Positions 1-13,530 of a DNA stretch of 64,000 bases are shown here, piece by piece. The translations under genes were made by a program, and so were the position numbers. Under the pieces are notes generated by a model. It had not been told where the DNA came from, did no database searches, and worked only from the letters and a program-made list of their open reading frames with translations. The stretch comes from Dasypus novemcinctus (Eukaryota; Chordata; Mammalia; Cingulata; Dasypodidae). The stretch lies in the NCBI RefSeq assembly GCF_030445035.2, contig NC_080683.1:88621675-88685674 (forward strand), read 5' to 3'. The stretch's first letter is position 1. Each line of letters begins with the position of its first letter.

Positions 1-1024
1 GTAGAATATTCCTGTATTTATATTATTAGCCTTAATTTTCATCTACAGCCAAACTCATAGTTACGCTTTCCCTATATTATCTTCCAGCTGTCTTCCAACT
101 AGCATTAATCTCCCTAGACTACTTGTTTCAGCCACAATGACATCCATAAATCAAAAGTGTTTTTGACATTCATCAAGTCTAATCATTACCACATATTTAC
201 AATTGCCTTATTAAACATTCTACATACATCCAGCATTGTTTTCCTCTTTTCTTCTTACATTCCATCTTCCACCAACCTATACTTCATAATCCAACTCTGT
301 AAGTCTGCTCATTGTATTTAGTTCATATCAGTGAAACCATGCAATATTTGTCCTTTTGTGTTTGGCTTATTTCACTCATCATAATATCTTCCCTTTTCCT
401 CCATGTTGTTTTGTGCTTTCTACTTACAATTGATTTCTACTTACAGGTGAATAATAATAATATATGCATATACCACACTTTGTTCATCTATTCATCAGTT
501 GATGGACACTTAAGTTGTTTCATCTTTTAGCAATTGTGAATAATGCTGCTATGAGCATCAGTGTGCAAATGGCTGTTTGCACGCCTTCTGTGTGTATTCC
601 TAGTAGCGGGATTGCTGGATCATATGGCAGTTCTATATTTAGTTTCCTGAGGAACCACCAAATTGTCTTCCACAGAGGTTGTACCATTGTAGTTTTCTGG
701 TTTTTTTTTTTTTTTAATAATGGTCATTCTATACAGTGTGAGATGATATCTCACTGTAGTTTGATCTGCATTTCCCTAGCAGCTAGTGATGTTGAACATC
801 TTTTCATGTGTTTTGGCCATTTGTACTTCCACTTTAGAAAAGTGTCTATTCAATTACTTTCCACATTTTAAAAATTGGGTTGCTTGTCATTTTGTCATTA
901 AGTTGTGTGATCTCTTTATTTAACATGTAGACCTGTCCCTTATCAGATATATGGTTTCTGAAGGTTTTATCCCATTGAGTTGGCTGTTTCTTCACATTCT
1001 TAACAAAATTGTTTGAAATATAAA

Positions 1025-2045
1025 AGTGAGTCGGGAGGTCATTCCAGAGGTAACACTTAATGCGTGTCTCAGGAGGATCTCATTGACTGCTACAGTAAAT
1101 AGTGTCTCAAACAGTGGGACTCCTGAGGGCTCTAGAGACATCTAGATACTATTAGCAGGGCAGACAGGCACTGGAATTTGGCACCCTGGTCAGTGGGCAT
1201 TACTTTGGAATTTATGCTCCCCGGTATAACAGTGTTAGACTTGTTTATATTTTCCCTACACATGGCTCCTCTACCCCTTTTATTTGAACTTATAAATAGC
1301 AGTATATTTGTTAAATATATGTCCCAGAGACTTAAATCTTTCATCTGTTCAAATTGCAATTGATCCCTGAATCTCAGCAAAGTTGCAACATATATGCTCC
1401 AGTTCACTGGACTCACCCAGGACAACTAACAAGGGGATGATGATGGAAAACACGCATCCCAAGGAACATAGAGTGTCTGCAACTGCAAGTAAGATAGTTC
1501 CATCCATCTGCCCCATGGGATCTAAATCCCCTTTCAGTTAGAAACAGAGTGGACTTCACCATCTCAAAATCCTCAAGATTGGGAATGAACAATGGACTAA
1601 AGTAGACATAATTATTCTATTATAGATTTATTATTATTCTAGCAATGGAAAAGCTTATATAATTGATATAAAGACTGTGTTGACCAGAAGTTCTGAGGGG
1701 AGGAAGAAGGAAGAATAGGTGTAACATGGGACATTTTCGAAACATTGGAATTTTCCTGCATGACATTGCAGTGAAGGATACAGACCCTTATACATTTTGT
1801 CAAAACCTATAAAATTGTGCAGGGCAGAGTGTAAACTATAAACAATATTCCATAATTAGTGGTAATGCTTCAATATGTACTCATCAATTGTAACTAATGT
1901 ACCACACTAATGAAAGATGTTGTTAATGTGGGAAAGTGTGGGAGGGGATGGGGATGAAATATATGGGAATCCCCTCTATTTTCAATGTAGCATTTATGTA
2001 ATCTAAGGCTTTTTCTAAAATAAAAAAAAATATTAAAAAAAAATA
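1025..2045 (+). mobile_element. 5'-truncated L1 3' end inserted in the antisense L1
   Basis: This segment interrupts the antisense L1: host L1 sequence stops near 1,020 and resumes near 2,050 with the 'gtttaa...gaggcc' stretch. The insert has the character of an L1 3' UTR on the plus strand. It ends with a T-rich segment, AATAAA-like signals around 2,020-2,045 and a long A-rich tail. TSDs are too degraded to be certain. It is non-coding. Confidence 0.7.
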
Positions 2046-2273
2046 AAAAATAGTGTTTAATTTAGAGGCCTTCCCCTTTGTCTATTTTTTCTTTTGTTAC
2101 TCTTGTTTGGGTATAAGGTCCAAGAAACCATCACCAACCATGAGATCTTGAATATGTTTCCCTACATCTTCTTCCGGCAGTTTTGCAGTTCTAGTTTTAT
2201 ATTTAGGTCCTTGATCCATTTTGAATTAATTTTTGTATGAGGTGTGTGATTAGAGTCCTCTTTCTTTCTTTTA

Positions 2274-2380
2274 TTTTTATTTTTAATTATTTATTTATAT
2301 TTTAGGGTGTACTGGGGATTGAACATAGGACCTTCTATATGTGAAGCAGGTGCTCAACCACTGAGTTACACTTGCTCTGC
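2274..2380 (-). mobile_element. Short tRNA-derived SINE (DAS-I-like)
   Basis: A 107-bp insertion lies between two copies of CTTTCTTTCTTTTA (2,260-2,273 and 2,381-2,394). Its reverse strand has a tRNA-like head with a B-box-like region ('GTTCAATCCCC' in reverse orientation) and an A-rich tail, seen on the plus strand as the T/A-rich 5' side. Size and arrangement fit the short armadillo DAS SINE class. It is inserted in the antisense L1. Confidence 0.75.
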
Positions 2381-2782
2381 CTTTCTTTCTTTTAGATATG
2401 GATAGCCAGTTTTCCAAACACCATTTGTTGAATAGGCTGTTGACCCAGCAGAGTGGGCTTGACAACTTTGTCAAAAATCACTTGACAATAGATATGAGGG
2501 TCTATTTCTGTATACTTGATTCAATTCCATTAGTTAATCTGTCTATTTTTATGCCAGTACCATGGTGTTTTTACCACTGTAGATAGATAATATATTTTAA
2601 TGTCTGGAAATGAGAGTTCTTCAACTTCTTTCTTTGTTTTTAAGATATTTTTGGCTATTTGGAGATCTTTACCCTTCTAGATAAATTTGATAATTGGCTT
2701 TTCTAGTTCTCAATAAAGGATATTGGAATTTTTATAGGGATTGCATTAAATCTGTAGATCAGTTTGGGTAAAATTGACATCT

Positions 2783-3215
2783 TTTTTTTTATACTATCTT
2801 TTTTTTAAAGATTTATGTATGTGTGTATGTATTTCTCTCCCCTCCCCCCCGCCCCAGTTGTCTCTGTGTCTATTGGCTGCGTGTTCTTCTTTGTCTGCTT
2901 CTGTTGTCAGCGGCACGGGAATCTGTGTCTCTTTGTTGTTGCATCATCTTGCTGTGTCAGCTCTCCATGTGTGTGGCACCCTTCTTGGGCAGGCTGCACT
3001 TTCTTTCGTGCTGGGCAGCTCTCCTTACGGGGCACACTCCTTGCGTGTAGGGCTCCCCTATGCGAGGGACACCCCTGCGTGGCAGGGCACTCCTTGCGCG
3101 CATCAGTACTGCGCATGGGCCAGCTCCACATGGGTCAAGGAGGCCTGGGTTTTGAACTGCGGACCTCCCATGTGGTAGATGGATGCCCTAAACACTGGGC
3201 CAAGTCCGCTTCCCA
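2783..3215 (-). mobile_element. DAS-III-type SINE (armadillo tRNA-derived)
   Basis: An antisense SINE of about 430 bp sits between perfect TSDs AAAATTGACATCT (2,770-2,782 and 3,216-3,228). Read on the minus strand it starts with GGGAAGCGGACTTGGCCCAG (tRNA-like, Pol III A-box region), has a B-box-like GTTCAAAACCC, and ends in the body segment and A-rich tail. The several ORFs in it are products of its GC-rich body and are not genes. Confidence 0.95.
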
Positions 3216-4948
3216 AAAATTGACATCTTAATGATATTTAATGTTCCAATACTTCAGCATGGAATATCCTTCCATTTATTTAGGCCATATTTGGTTTATT
3301 TTAGCAATGTTTAATAGTTTTCTGAACAAAGGTCCTTTATGTCCCTGGTTAAATTTGTTCCTAATATTTGATTCTTTTAGTTGCTATTGAAAATGGATTT
3401 CTTTCTGACTTCCTTTTCAGTTTCTTCATTACTAGTATATAGAAACGCTAGTGATTTTTGCATAGTAATCTTATATCCTGCCACTTTGCTGAGGTCATAT
3501 ATAAATTCTAATAGTATTGTTGTGGAATTTGGGGGATTTTCTAAGTATAGGATCATATCATCAGAGAAAAATGAAAGTTTTACTTCTTCTTTTCTTATTT
3601 AGGTGCCTTTTATTTCTTTTTCTTGCCTAATTGTTCTAGAGAGAACTTTTAGCACCACTTTGAATAATAGTGAGGAGAGTGGGCATCCTTGTCTTATTCC
3701 TAATCTCAGTGGAAAAGTTTTCAGTCTTTCTCCATTGAGTGCAATGTTAGCTGTAGTTTTTACATATATGTGCTTTATCATACTGAGAAAGTTTCCTTCC
3801 ATTTCTATCTTTCAGAGAGTTTTTATCTAGAAAGTGTGCTGTATTTTGTCAAATGCCTTTTCTGCCTCTATTTAAATGATCATGTGACTTTTCTACTTCA
3901 ATGTATTAATGTGGTGTATTATACTGATTGATTTTCTTATGTTGAGCCTCGCTTGCATACCTGGCAAAAAGGCTATTTCATTGTTATGCATAATTTTTGT
4001 AATGTGTTCTTTGATTCATTTGGCAAGTATTTTATTGAGGATTTCTGCATTTATGTTCATTAAAGACATTGGCCTGTAATTTTCTTTTTTCATAATATCT
4101 TTATTTGGCTTTGGTATCAAGGCAATGTGAGCTTCATAGAATGAGTTTGCTAGCATTCCTTCCTGTTCAGGTTTTAAAAAAGTTCGAGGAGGATTGATAT
4201 TAGATCTTCTTTAAATGATTGGTAGATTTCTCCTGTGAAGGCTTCTCGTCCTTGACTTTTCATTTTGAAGAGGTTTTTGATGACTGTCAGTTTATTTAAC
4301 TGTGATTGGTTTGTTGAAGTCTTCTATTTCTTTTAGGTTCAGTGTGGTTTGTTCATATATTTCCAGAAATTTGTCCATTTAATCAACATTTTCCAGTTTG
4401 TGGGCATAGAGCTGTTCATAGTATTCTCTTATGATCTCTTTTATTTCTGCTGGGGTCAGCAGGTAAGTTCACTTTTCTCATTTCTGATTTTATTTATTTG
4501 CATTTTTTCTCTTTTTCTCTTTGTTAATCTAGCAAAGGGCTTATCAATTTTGTTTGTCTTCTCGAAGAACCAACACTTAGTTCTACTGGTGCTCTCTATT
4601 GTTGTTTTATTCTCCATTTCATTTATTTCTGCTCTACTCTTTATTATTTCTTTCCTTCTGCTTGCTTTGGTATTGGTTTGATGTTCTTTTTCTAGTTCCT
4701 CCAGGTATGCAGTTAGGTCTTTGATTTTAGCTCTTTCTTCTTTTCAAATGTAAGCACTGACAGCTAGAAATTTCCCTCTTAGCACTGCCTTTGCTTTATT
4801 CCATAGGTTTTATATGTTGTGCTCTAGTTTTCATTCCCCTAGATTTACTGATTTCTCCTGCAATTACTCCTTTTACCCACTGATTATTTATGATTGTGTT
4901 GTTTAATTTCCACATGTTTGTGAATTTTCCCTCTTCCCATCCATTATT

Positions 4949-5342
4949 TTTTTTTTTAAGATTTATTTTTCTCCCCCTCCACCCATTGTCTGCTCTCTGT
5001 GTCCATTTGCTGTGTGTTCTTCTGTGTCCACTTGTATTCTCATCAGATGGCACTGGGGAATCTGTGTCTCTTTTTGTTCTGTCATCTTGCTGTGTCAGCT
5101 CTCCATATGTGTAGCACCACTCCTGGGCTGGCTGCAGTTTCCTGCAGGGTGGCTTTCCTTACACAGAACCACTCCTTGTGCAGGGGGAACCCTTACTGGG
5201 GGTATCCCTGCATGGACTGGCACTCCTTGTGTGCAGCAGCACTGTGTATGGGCCAGCTCACCACATGAGCCAGGATGTCCTGGGTATCAAACTCTTGAAC
5301 CTCTTATATGGTAGGCAGACACTATTTGTTGAACCACATCCA
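4949..5342 (-). mobile_element. DAS-III-type SINE, diverged
   Basis: An antisense SINE sits inside the antisense L1, between TSDs CTTCCCATCCATTAT (4,933-4,947 and 5,343-5,357). It begins on the plus strand with a poly-T run followed by AAGATTTATTTTTCTCCCCC and ends with the reversed tRNA-like head. It is more diverged than the other copies, with several small deletions, so it is probably one of the older insertions. Confidence 0.93.
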
Positions 5343-7770
5343 CTTCCCATCCATTATTGATTTACAGCTTCATTTAATTATGATCGGAGAAAGGGCTTTG
5401 TATAATTTCAATCTCTTTAAATTTATTGAGACCTGTTTTGTGACCCAACATATGGTCTATCCTGGAAAAGGATCCATGAACACTTGAAAAGAATGTATAT
5501 CCTGCTGTTTTGGGGTGTAATGCTCTATAAATATCTGTTAGGTCTAGTTCATTTATCATATTATTCAAGCTGTCTGTTTCCTTATTTATTCTCTGTCCAG
5601 ATGTTCTATCCAATGCTGAGAGTAGCATATTGAAGTTTCCAACTATTATTTTTGCAGAGACATCTATTTTTCCCTCCAGTTTTGCCAGTGCATGTCTCAT
5701 GTATCTTGTGTCAACTGGATTAGGTGCATAAGTATCTATTATAGTTATTTCTTCTTGATGAAGTTTCCCTTTTATTTATATATAATGACTTTCTTCATCC
5801 CTTATAATAGTTTTGCATTTAAAATCTACTTTGTTCAATATTAGTATCACTACTCCAGGTATTTTTTGGTTACTATTGCATGGAATATCTTTTTCAAACC
5901 TTTCACTTTGAAGCTGATTTTGTCTTTATTTCTGAAGTGAGTCTCTTCTAGACAGCCTTTAGATAGCTCATAATTTTTTATCCATTCTGTCAGTCTATAT
6001 CTTTGATGGGGGAGTTCAATCCATTAATGTTCAATGTTATTACTGTAAAGGCATTATTTATTTCATCCATTTTATCCTTTGGCTTTCTGTTGTCATATCT
6101 TTTTATGTGTCTGTCGTTTTCCCTTTAAGTTACCTTTACTAATTACCTTCATTTTTACACTCTTCTCCAAGTCTCTCATTGTCTTTTCCTTTTAGGCTTT
6201 AGCACTCTCTTTAATATTTCTTGCAAATCCAGTCTTTTGGTAACATACTTTCTCAGGTTTTGCTTATCTATGAAGACTTTAAACTCACTCTCATTTTTGA
6301 AGGACAGTTTTTCCAGGTAAAGAATTCTTGGCTAGTAGTGTTTCTCTTTCAATAACTTAAATATCTCATACCACTTTTTCTCTCCTCCATGGTTTCTGGT
6401 GAGAGATCAGCACTTAGTTTTATTGAAGTTCCTTTGTAGAATTGCTTTTCTCCTGCTGCCTTAAGAATCCTTTTCATTATCTCTGGTATTTGTCATTCTA
6501 ATAATAGGTGTCTCAGGGTATATCTATTCATATTTAATCTGTTTGGTGTCAGTTATCCTTGGATACTTATATTTATGTCTTTCATAATGGTTGGGAAGAT
6601 GTTGGTCATTGTTTCTTCAAATATTCTTTCTGCCCCTTTTCTGTTCTTTTCTTCTTTTGGGACATTGATAACATGTATGTGTGTTTCATATTGTCATTCA
6701 GTTCCCTGAGAACCTGTTCCATTTTTTCTATTCTTTTCTCTTTCTGTTCTTCTGTCTTTTCAACTTCACATGTTTGGTCCTTCAATTCTAATTCTGCCCT
6801 CTACTAATTCAAATCTGGTCTTACATACCTCTAATGTATTTTTAATCTTATCCATTGTATTTTTCATTCCCATAAGCTCTGTTACTTTTCTTTCAGGCTT
6901 TCAAATTGTTCTTTATGCTCACTCAGTGTCTTTTTAATGTCTTTTATCTTTTTAGTCATATTTTCCTTCAAGTATTTGAATTGACTTAGGGAATTTGTGT
7001 TTTTTTATTGATTAGTTGGATTAAATCCTGTGTGTCATCAGGGTTTTTGGTTTGTTCCTTTGACTGGGCCATATTTTCCTATTTCTCAGTATGGGTTGTT
7101 ATCTTTTATTGATACCTAGGCATCTGTTTATGTTGGTGAATTTATTCTGATGATCAATTTCTTTTGTTCCTAGTATATTTGTTTTATGGTTCTTCAGTTA
7201 CTTTTAGTTTAATTTTTTCTAAAACATTAATATTGCCCTGTTTAAGTAGTCAAAACAGGGGCAGGGAGCTGCTAATAAGGCCTGACCAGGTCTCCCTGTC
7301 TGGGAAAGAATTGAGAGAGATCATCCTATTTTCCTTCATTTTCCCAGCTGGTCAGCAAATAGTACTTCTCAGCAAATCCTTCCTCAGAGATGAATCATTA
7401 AATATCCACTGGCTCTTCTAATCCAGTGAATTATATAATTATATCCACTAGAGAAAAACCACACTCAGCGCTCGGCGTTTCCCTGCCTCTTCTCAGGGAG
7501 GAATTTGTCTTTCCTCTTCTCTGTTGCCTGCTCAGCTACAAATTTTACTAAGGCTGTTCCCCTGGTCGGGGGTAGGAGATGGGCAGCATTCTCACCAACT
7601 CACAATTTTCCCTTTTGACTCTCTCTTTCTCTGTCCACAGTCCTTCCCAGATAATGTGTGCAGCAGTCTCCCGGTCTGAAGTCTTCCCCAAAGTGACTAC
7701 CTTGGATGACTTCTATGCCTTCTTCCCTATTTGCAAGCCAATAGGGAGAATTGACCCTAGTTGATAATTG

Positions 7771-9105
7771 TTGACGCTAATGTGACATGTACATAAGGAT
7801 TCATTATCCTATTCTCTATTTGCATCTATGTTTGAAATTTTCTATTAAACAATGGCTGAACTACAGTCTTCTCATCCTATTTCAGTTCTTGAAGCTGGTC
7901 ATAGAAAGGAAGAAGCAAGCTGACGGTAGGCTTGTGAGAGTGCAAAATCCTGGAAGACACCCATCAAAGTTCTAATGGCCAGAACTGATGAGAGCAAGGC
8001 AAAATAAGTGAGAGCATTACATGCTGCTCTAAATGCCTGCAGAAGGGTACAGGTGGAAGGGAATCGTCCACAGAACCCACAAGAATCAATCACCAGGTTG
8101 CAGAAATCTTGGTATAACTGAATATGAGTTTGAAATAGATTTGACTACACATAAAACACAAAATCAAAATACAAGTGGCTTAAACTAGAACGCTCTTTAC
8201 ATCTGTATCACATCAGCAATGTTTGAGGTGAGTATTCTAGGCTGGGACTAATGGCTCTTTTGCTCTCAGAAATCCAGGTTCTTTCCAGTGCAATTCTGCC
8301 AAGCTCTCATGCTCATGGTCCAAGAGAGTGGGCTCTGAATTCCAGGCAACAGGATGGAGGAGGAGACCACAATGTAGGCAGAGAGGGAGAGCAACTCTTC
8401 ATTTAGGAAGGATATTAGAAGCCATCACTTGAAAGGCTGTGACGAGACCATATGTGGCAGCACCAAGCTTTTCTCTGCCAATATACACATTATAGAGCCA
8501 TGACAAAATCTTTCAGCTTTGAAAAACACAGCATTACACCAAACTCTAAGCCAGTATTTATAGGTTGTACAAGGTACAAGAAGCAGAACATTTCAGTTTC
8601 ATTTCCTAATTGTCTCCCATGAAAAAAATTTGACCTAGCAAGGTCTTTTTCTTACAGAAAATTCTAAAACCCAAAATTAATGAGAAGACACTTGGTTTAT
8701 TTTCACTAACATCTCTTTTATATACACTTTTGGGTATTATCAGGGTATCATAATGGATAATGCAATCTTGTGACTTCCTGTGCGGTTGGCAGTTAGTAAG
8801 CAAGAATGACCTTATCAAGAATTTTGTTGACATGTTGATCTAAGCCCAGCTAACCCCCCCCCCCCATTCCTTCTTCCCTTTTTCTCTTCAATTTGCCAGT
8901 TATTTTAAAGGTGGGAATTGGACTAAAAATTGAGCAAGGGCAGGAGAGAAAAAGTTTGTTTAATTGAAATTAAGAAGTGTGTGGTCAGATCTCGCAAGGA
9001 AAAGTTGTTTTTATTTTAAACACTCAGTTTTAAGCTTATAATTTTTATAAAATTACTTCTGATGTAAGCCTAAATTCGGCAGTGGGGGTTCATTGTGTCC
9101 TCTAG
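7771..9105. other. No gene seen; a C-homopolymer and old unclassified repeat sequence
   Basis: No convincing coding region is visible. A run of 12 C residues lies at 8,854-8,865. The stretch at about 8,160-8,560 has the look of an old interspersed repeat shared among mammals, but I could not assign it to a family. Confidence 0.4.
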
Positions 9106-9109
9106 TCCA

Positions 9110-9430
9110 CTGGTTCTCAAAGGGTAGACCTTCCTATCCCCCAGCAGCCCTTGGAACTTGTTATGCAAACAAATCATTTGGCCCAAACCCAGACCTACAG
9201 AATTCATCCAGGAGATTCTTAACCGTCCCTGGGATTCTGATGATACAATTTGAGGATCTCTGCTCTAGGATAAGAATTCTCTATCTGGGCCACTCACTGG
9301 AATCATCTAGGAAATTTTGGAAACTACCAAAGACTCTTGATTTGTTTGGTCTGATGTGTGGTTCTGGGCATGGGAGTTGTGATTCTAATGCTCAGCCAAG
9401 TTTGGGAAGCATTACTTTGGCCTGTAAGTC
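9110..9430 (+). mobile_element. MER5-like (hAT-Charlie) relics, probably two
   Basis: The typical MER5 phrases are recognisable in mutated form: 'ctggttctcaaa', 'attctgatg', 'gggcatgggag', 'gattctaatgctcagccaag' and 'gggaagcatt'. The pattern occurs about twice in a row (9,110-9,270 and 9,275-9,430), suggesting two neighbouring copies or an internal duplication. The 162-codon ORF over this region (9,093-9,581) is a by-product of repeat sequence. Confidence 0.7.
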
Positions 9431-9739
9431 ATGTTGGACTTTGTGGGCAAGTAAAGACACTCAAACTACCTTCCAGGAGCTGATAGAAACTAGTACGTAT
9501 GCTTTCCAAAATCTGTACAGATTCTGGAAAGTAGTGTTAGAAGAACATTGTGTACAGAAGATTCATGGGAGGGATATTTGAGAAGAGGTAGAAGCAGATG
9601 CAGCAAAGTGTTTGTGAGGAAGTGTTTGATCAAGGAATCCCAAATGAGGCAATGGGTTAAAGCCCAGAAAGCTGAAATTTGAGGAACACTTTTGGAGGGG
9701 AGATGGGGAATGCTGTAATAGCAGAAATGTAATTTATTC

Positions 9740-10530
9740 CTACACTACTATTGCTTTTTTAAACTATTTTTTTTGTTCTTTATTACATATACATATGAAT
9801 TCATAATAAACACATAGTATCAGAATTTGTTAGTGTTTTATTGGAACTTTCAAAATGTACCATAATATATGCATCATTCCATTTCTTTATTTTTTATTCA
9901 AATGTTTGCAATAATTTCTTGTTAAAAAATATGTATTTGTTTTGTCATATTTAATTGTTCTATAGTATTCTGTTGTGTAAATATAGTGCCCACTATACAC
10001 TCACTCCCATACTGGTGGCTTCTATATTCTTTTCCTACATGTCTTACTAAAAATTGTCATGTAATATATAGTTCCTTGTACACTTCAGTTATTCTATAGT
10101 ATATTCTTTGAGGTGGAACTTTCAGAAATGCTCCCCTCCCCTTTACATAATAAAAGCCTTCTCCTGTTTTACCTTTTAATCATTTGAGAGTTTTGTTTTC
10201 TGCATTTTAGTTTTTGATCTCCTTGGAATTTATTTTTAAGTATAATGTAAAGCAGGAATCTAATTATGTTTCCTCATATGGGGCACCAATCTTACTCTGA
10301 ACTCATTTTTTGAATAGGCCATCACCAACTTCCTTACTTGTGATGTCACTTCTATCATATAAAATGTTCCCACAAATTTATGGGCATTTTTCTTGATAAC
10401 ATATTCCACCAAACTACTAATGCATCAATATCAAAGAATTTTAATAACTATAGCTTCATATAGGGTATGATATTACCTAAACATGGTAATATTTTCCCTC
10501 CTTTTTAAATTTTTATACCACTTTTTTTTT
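9740..10530 (-). mobile_element. Ancient L1-type repeat, antisense
   Basis: The AT-rich sequence contains phrases typical of reversed old mammalian L1 3' regions, for example 'ttttgatctccttggaattt' followed by an 'ataactatagcttcatatag' segment. It is highly decayed with no useful reading frame. The subfamily is not determined. Confidence 0.6.
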
Positions 10531-10879
10531 TCTTTTACTCCATTAATTAGAACCTCCATTCAGGACCATGATTAGCAGCAGAGGTATAGCAGGATCCATA
10601 CTTGTTCCTGCTTTAAATGAGAAGGCTTCTAAAAGTCCAACAATAATAATGTATGCTATGAGTTTGTGTAGAACATATGTTTCCATTTTATTAACCTCTT
10701 TCTCCTCATGAAAATTCTTAGGTATAGGTCTTGCGCTTCTTTTAAGGATTTCCACATTCATAGTTTTTTGTTTTAGAGTTAATTTTCTAGTGTGCTATGA
10801 ATCTGGAGGACTTTTTTATTATAGGAATTCATAGCATTTTAATGAGTACAAATTATTTCACATCTAATGTGGTGTGACC

Positions 10880-12300
<1,421 letters not shown>

Positions 12301-13359
12301 GTTAAGACACATTCACAGAGGTGTGATTTTAAGGAAACAAGGTCTGAGGTCACAGCAAATATTTTCCCAAATTTCTTATATTCTCTGTTTTGATCTTAAA
12401 TCTATACTGTTGTGGAAATGAATGCAACTTCATATACAAAATGTTCATTATGTTGTTCTCCTGCTTCTTAATGGCTCCCTCTTCTTGACGATATCTCCTT
12501 TACATTTGTTCTATTTGTACTTCAACTGAGGATCATATCTAGTTTGGAGACTTTACATCCAGTAAATGGGGAAATGATACAGCATCTGACTGTTATACAG
12601 GGGACAAAACAACGCCCCATAAAAAACTCTGGAACGTTCCAGCTTCTGAAGGATAAACAGTGCATCGTCTAGAGATATCTGAGTAAAGTGGCTGGCATGA
12701 ATTATCTTCCCTGCAAACATGCCCTCCTCTTCTTGAGGTTGAGCAGCTCTTAGGGTTAGTAGGTGATCTGGAAAGATAGCCATCTTAAGGGTGTCAGAGT
12801 AGCCTCCCTTGAGAGTCACAGTCCGAGGATGAGCCGGAACTTTGTGAGGTTTCCTGGACTCTGTTCAGTAAGAGGGGGCAATCCTTTCCTCATGGCTTCA
12901 GTTAATCGCTGATAAGAATTCTAACTATCAGGAGTCATTTTTTCTGCTATGGATCTGTCTCTGACTACACTACTATTGCTTTTTAAGACAATCAGAGTTC
13001 TGTCCCCAAAATTGACCCCACCTGCACTGCCAATTAATAGTTCTGTGTTTATCCACTATACTTTGGCAGGTGGGAGAGAGAAGGGAGAAGAGGCTTTAAT
13101 TAGCATTGGCTGGATGGAGCATGGGAGCACAGTGATGCTTAATTCTACCAATCCATAAGTAAGAGCAAGCAATCATTTTGCTATATACAAAAAACCTAGT
13201 CAAAATGCAGTATCTTCTCATAAATATGTGCACATCATTTTAAAGACTGGGACTAAAACATGTTTCTCATGATAAAGTGTATGTTAAAATAATAGCCAAC
13301 ACCACACATCCAAAAAATCCATAACAATAATAGATGTTAATAAAATAATTCATAGCAAA

Positions 13360-13530
13360 TATTTAGCACATTCTATGAGCATGACTTAGAGCTAAACAAT
13401 CAATGTGATTATCTCATTTAATACTCACAACAACATTAAAGGTAGGGCTTATTATTAATCCTATTAATCTCTCTTTACTGATTAGGAAACTGGAGAACAG
13501 AAGTTAGAAGCTTGCCCATGGTCAAATAAC
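13360..13530 (-). mobile_element. MIR relic
   Basis: Read in reverse, the sequence has the MIR core order: a 'gaccatgggcaagctt' phrase, then 'cagtttcctaatcagtaaag', 'aatagg', 'taccttta', 'tgttgtgag' and 'attaaatgag'. The same relic is found at the mirrored place in the right arm (about 61,280-61,470), so it was present before the duplication. Confidence 0.75.

Larger units (their letters stand above)
330..6045 (-). pseudogene. L1 ORF2 (endonuclease/reverse transcriptase) remnant
   Basis: This is the decayed ORF2 of the antisense L1. It can be followed only as short minus-strand fragments: 5,374-5,700 lies in the endonuclease domain and 3,599-3,802 in the RT domain. In a live element it would encode the nicking endonuclease and reverse transcriptase that carry out target-primed reverse transcription. 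Here it is broken by many stops and frameshifts and by inserted elements at about 1,025-2,045, 2,274-2,380, 2,783-3,215 and 4,949-5,342. It is not functional. Confidence 0.85.
1..7770 (-). mobile_element. L1 retrotransposon, antisense, decayed, 3' end cut by window edge
   Basis: The plus strand reads as the reverse of an L1. From right to left come a 5' UTR-like part (about 7,090-7,770), ORF1 remnants (about 6,190-7,080), the ORF2 endonuclease (about 5,370-6,040), reverse transcriptase (about 3,600-4,300), and the C-terminal part and 3' UTR (below about 900). Minus-strand fragments are recognisable: an endonuclease piece at 5,374-5,700 with the GNFN and DHM context, and an RT piece at 3,599-3,802 with the RQGCPLS motif. 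Frameshifts and stops are frequent and four later elements interrupt it. It is the same subfamily as the antisense L1 at 50,044-56,462. The exact 5' end is an estimate. Confidence 0.9.

Noticed and set aside
8854-8865. C-homopolymer as a possible regulatory element
   Set aside because: An isolated simple-sequence run with no supporting context.
9093-9581. 162-codon plus-strand frame
   Set aside because: It overlaps MER5-like transposon relics and has no domain.
12553-12819. 88-codon minus-strand frame upstream of the zinc-finger pseudogene, considered as a KRAB or SCAN domain
   Set aside because: No KRAB or SCAN motif is present, and the mirrored copy at about 61,900-62,300 does not preserve a frame.
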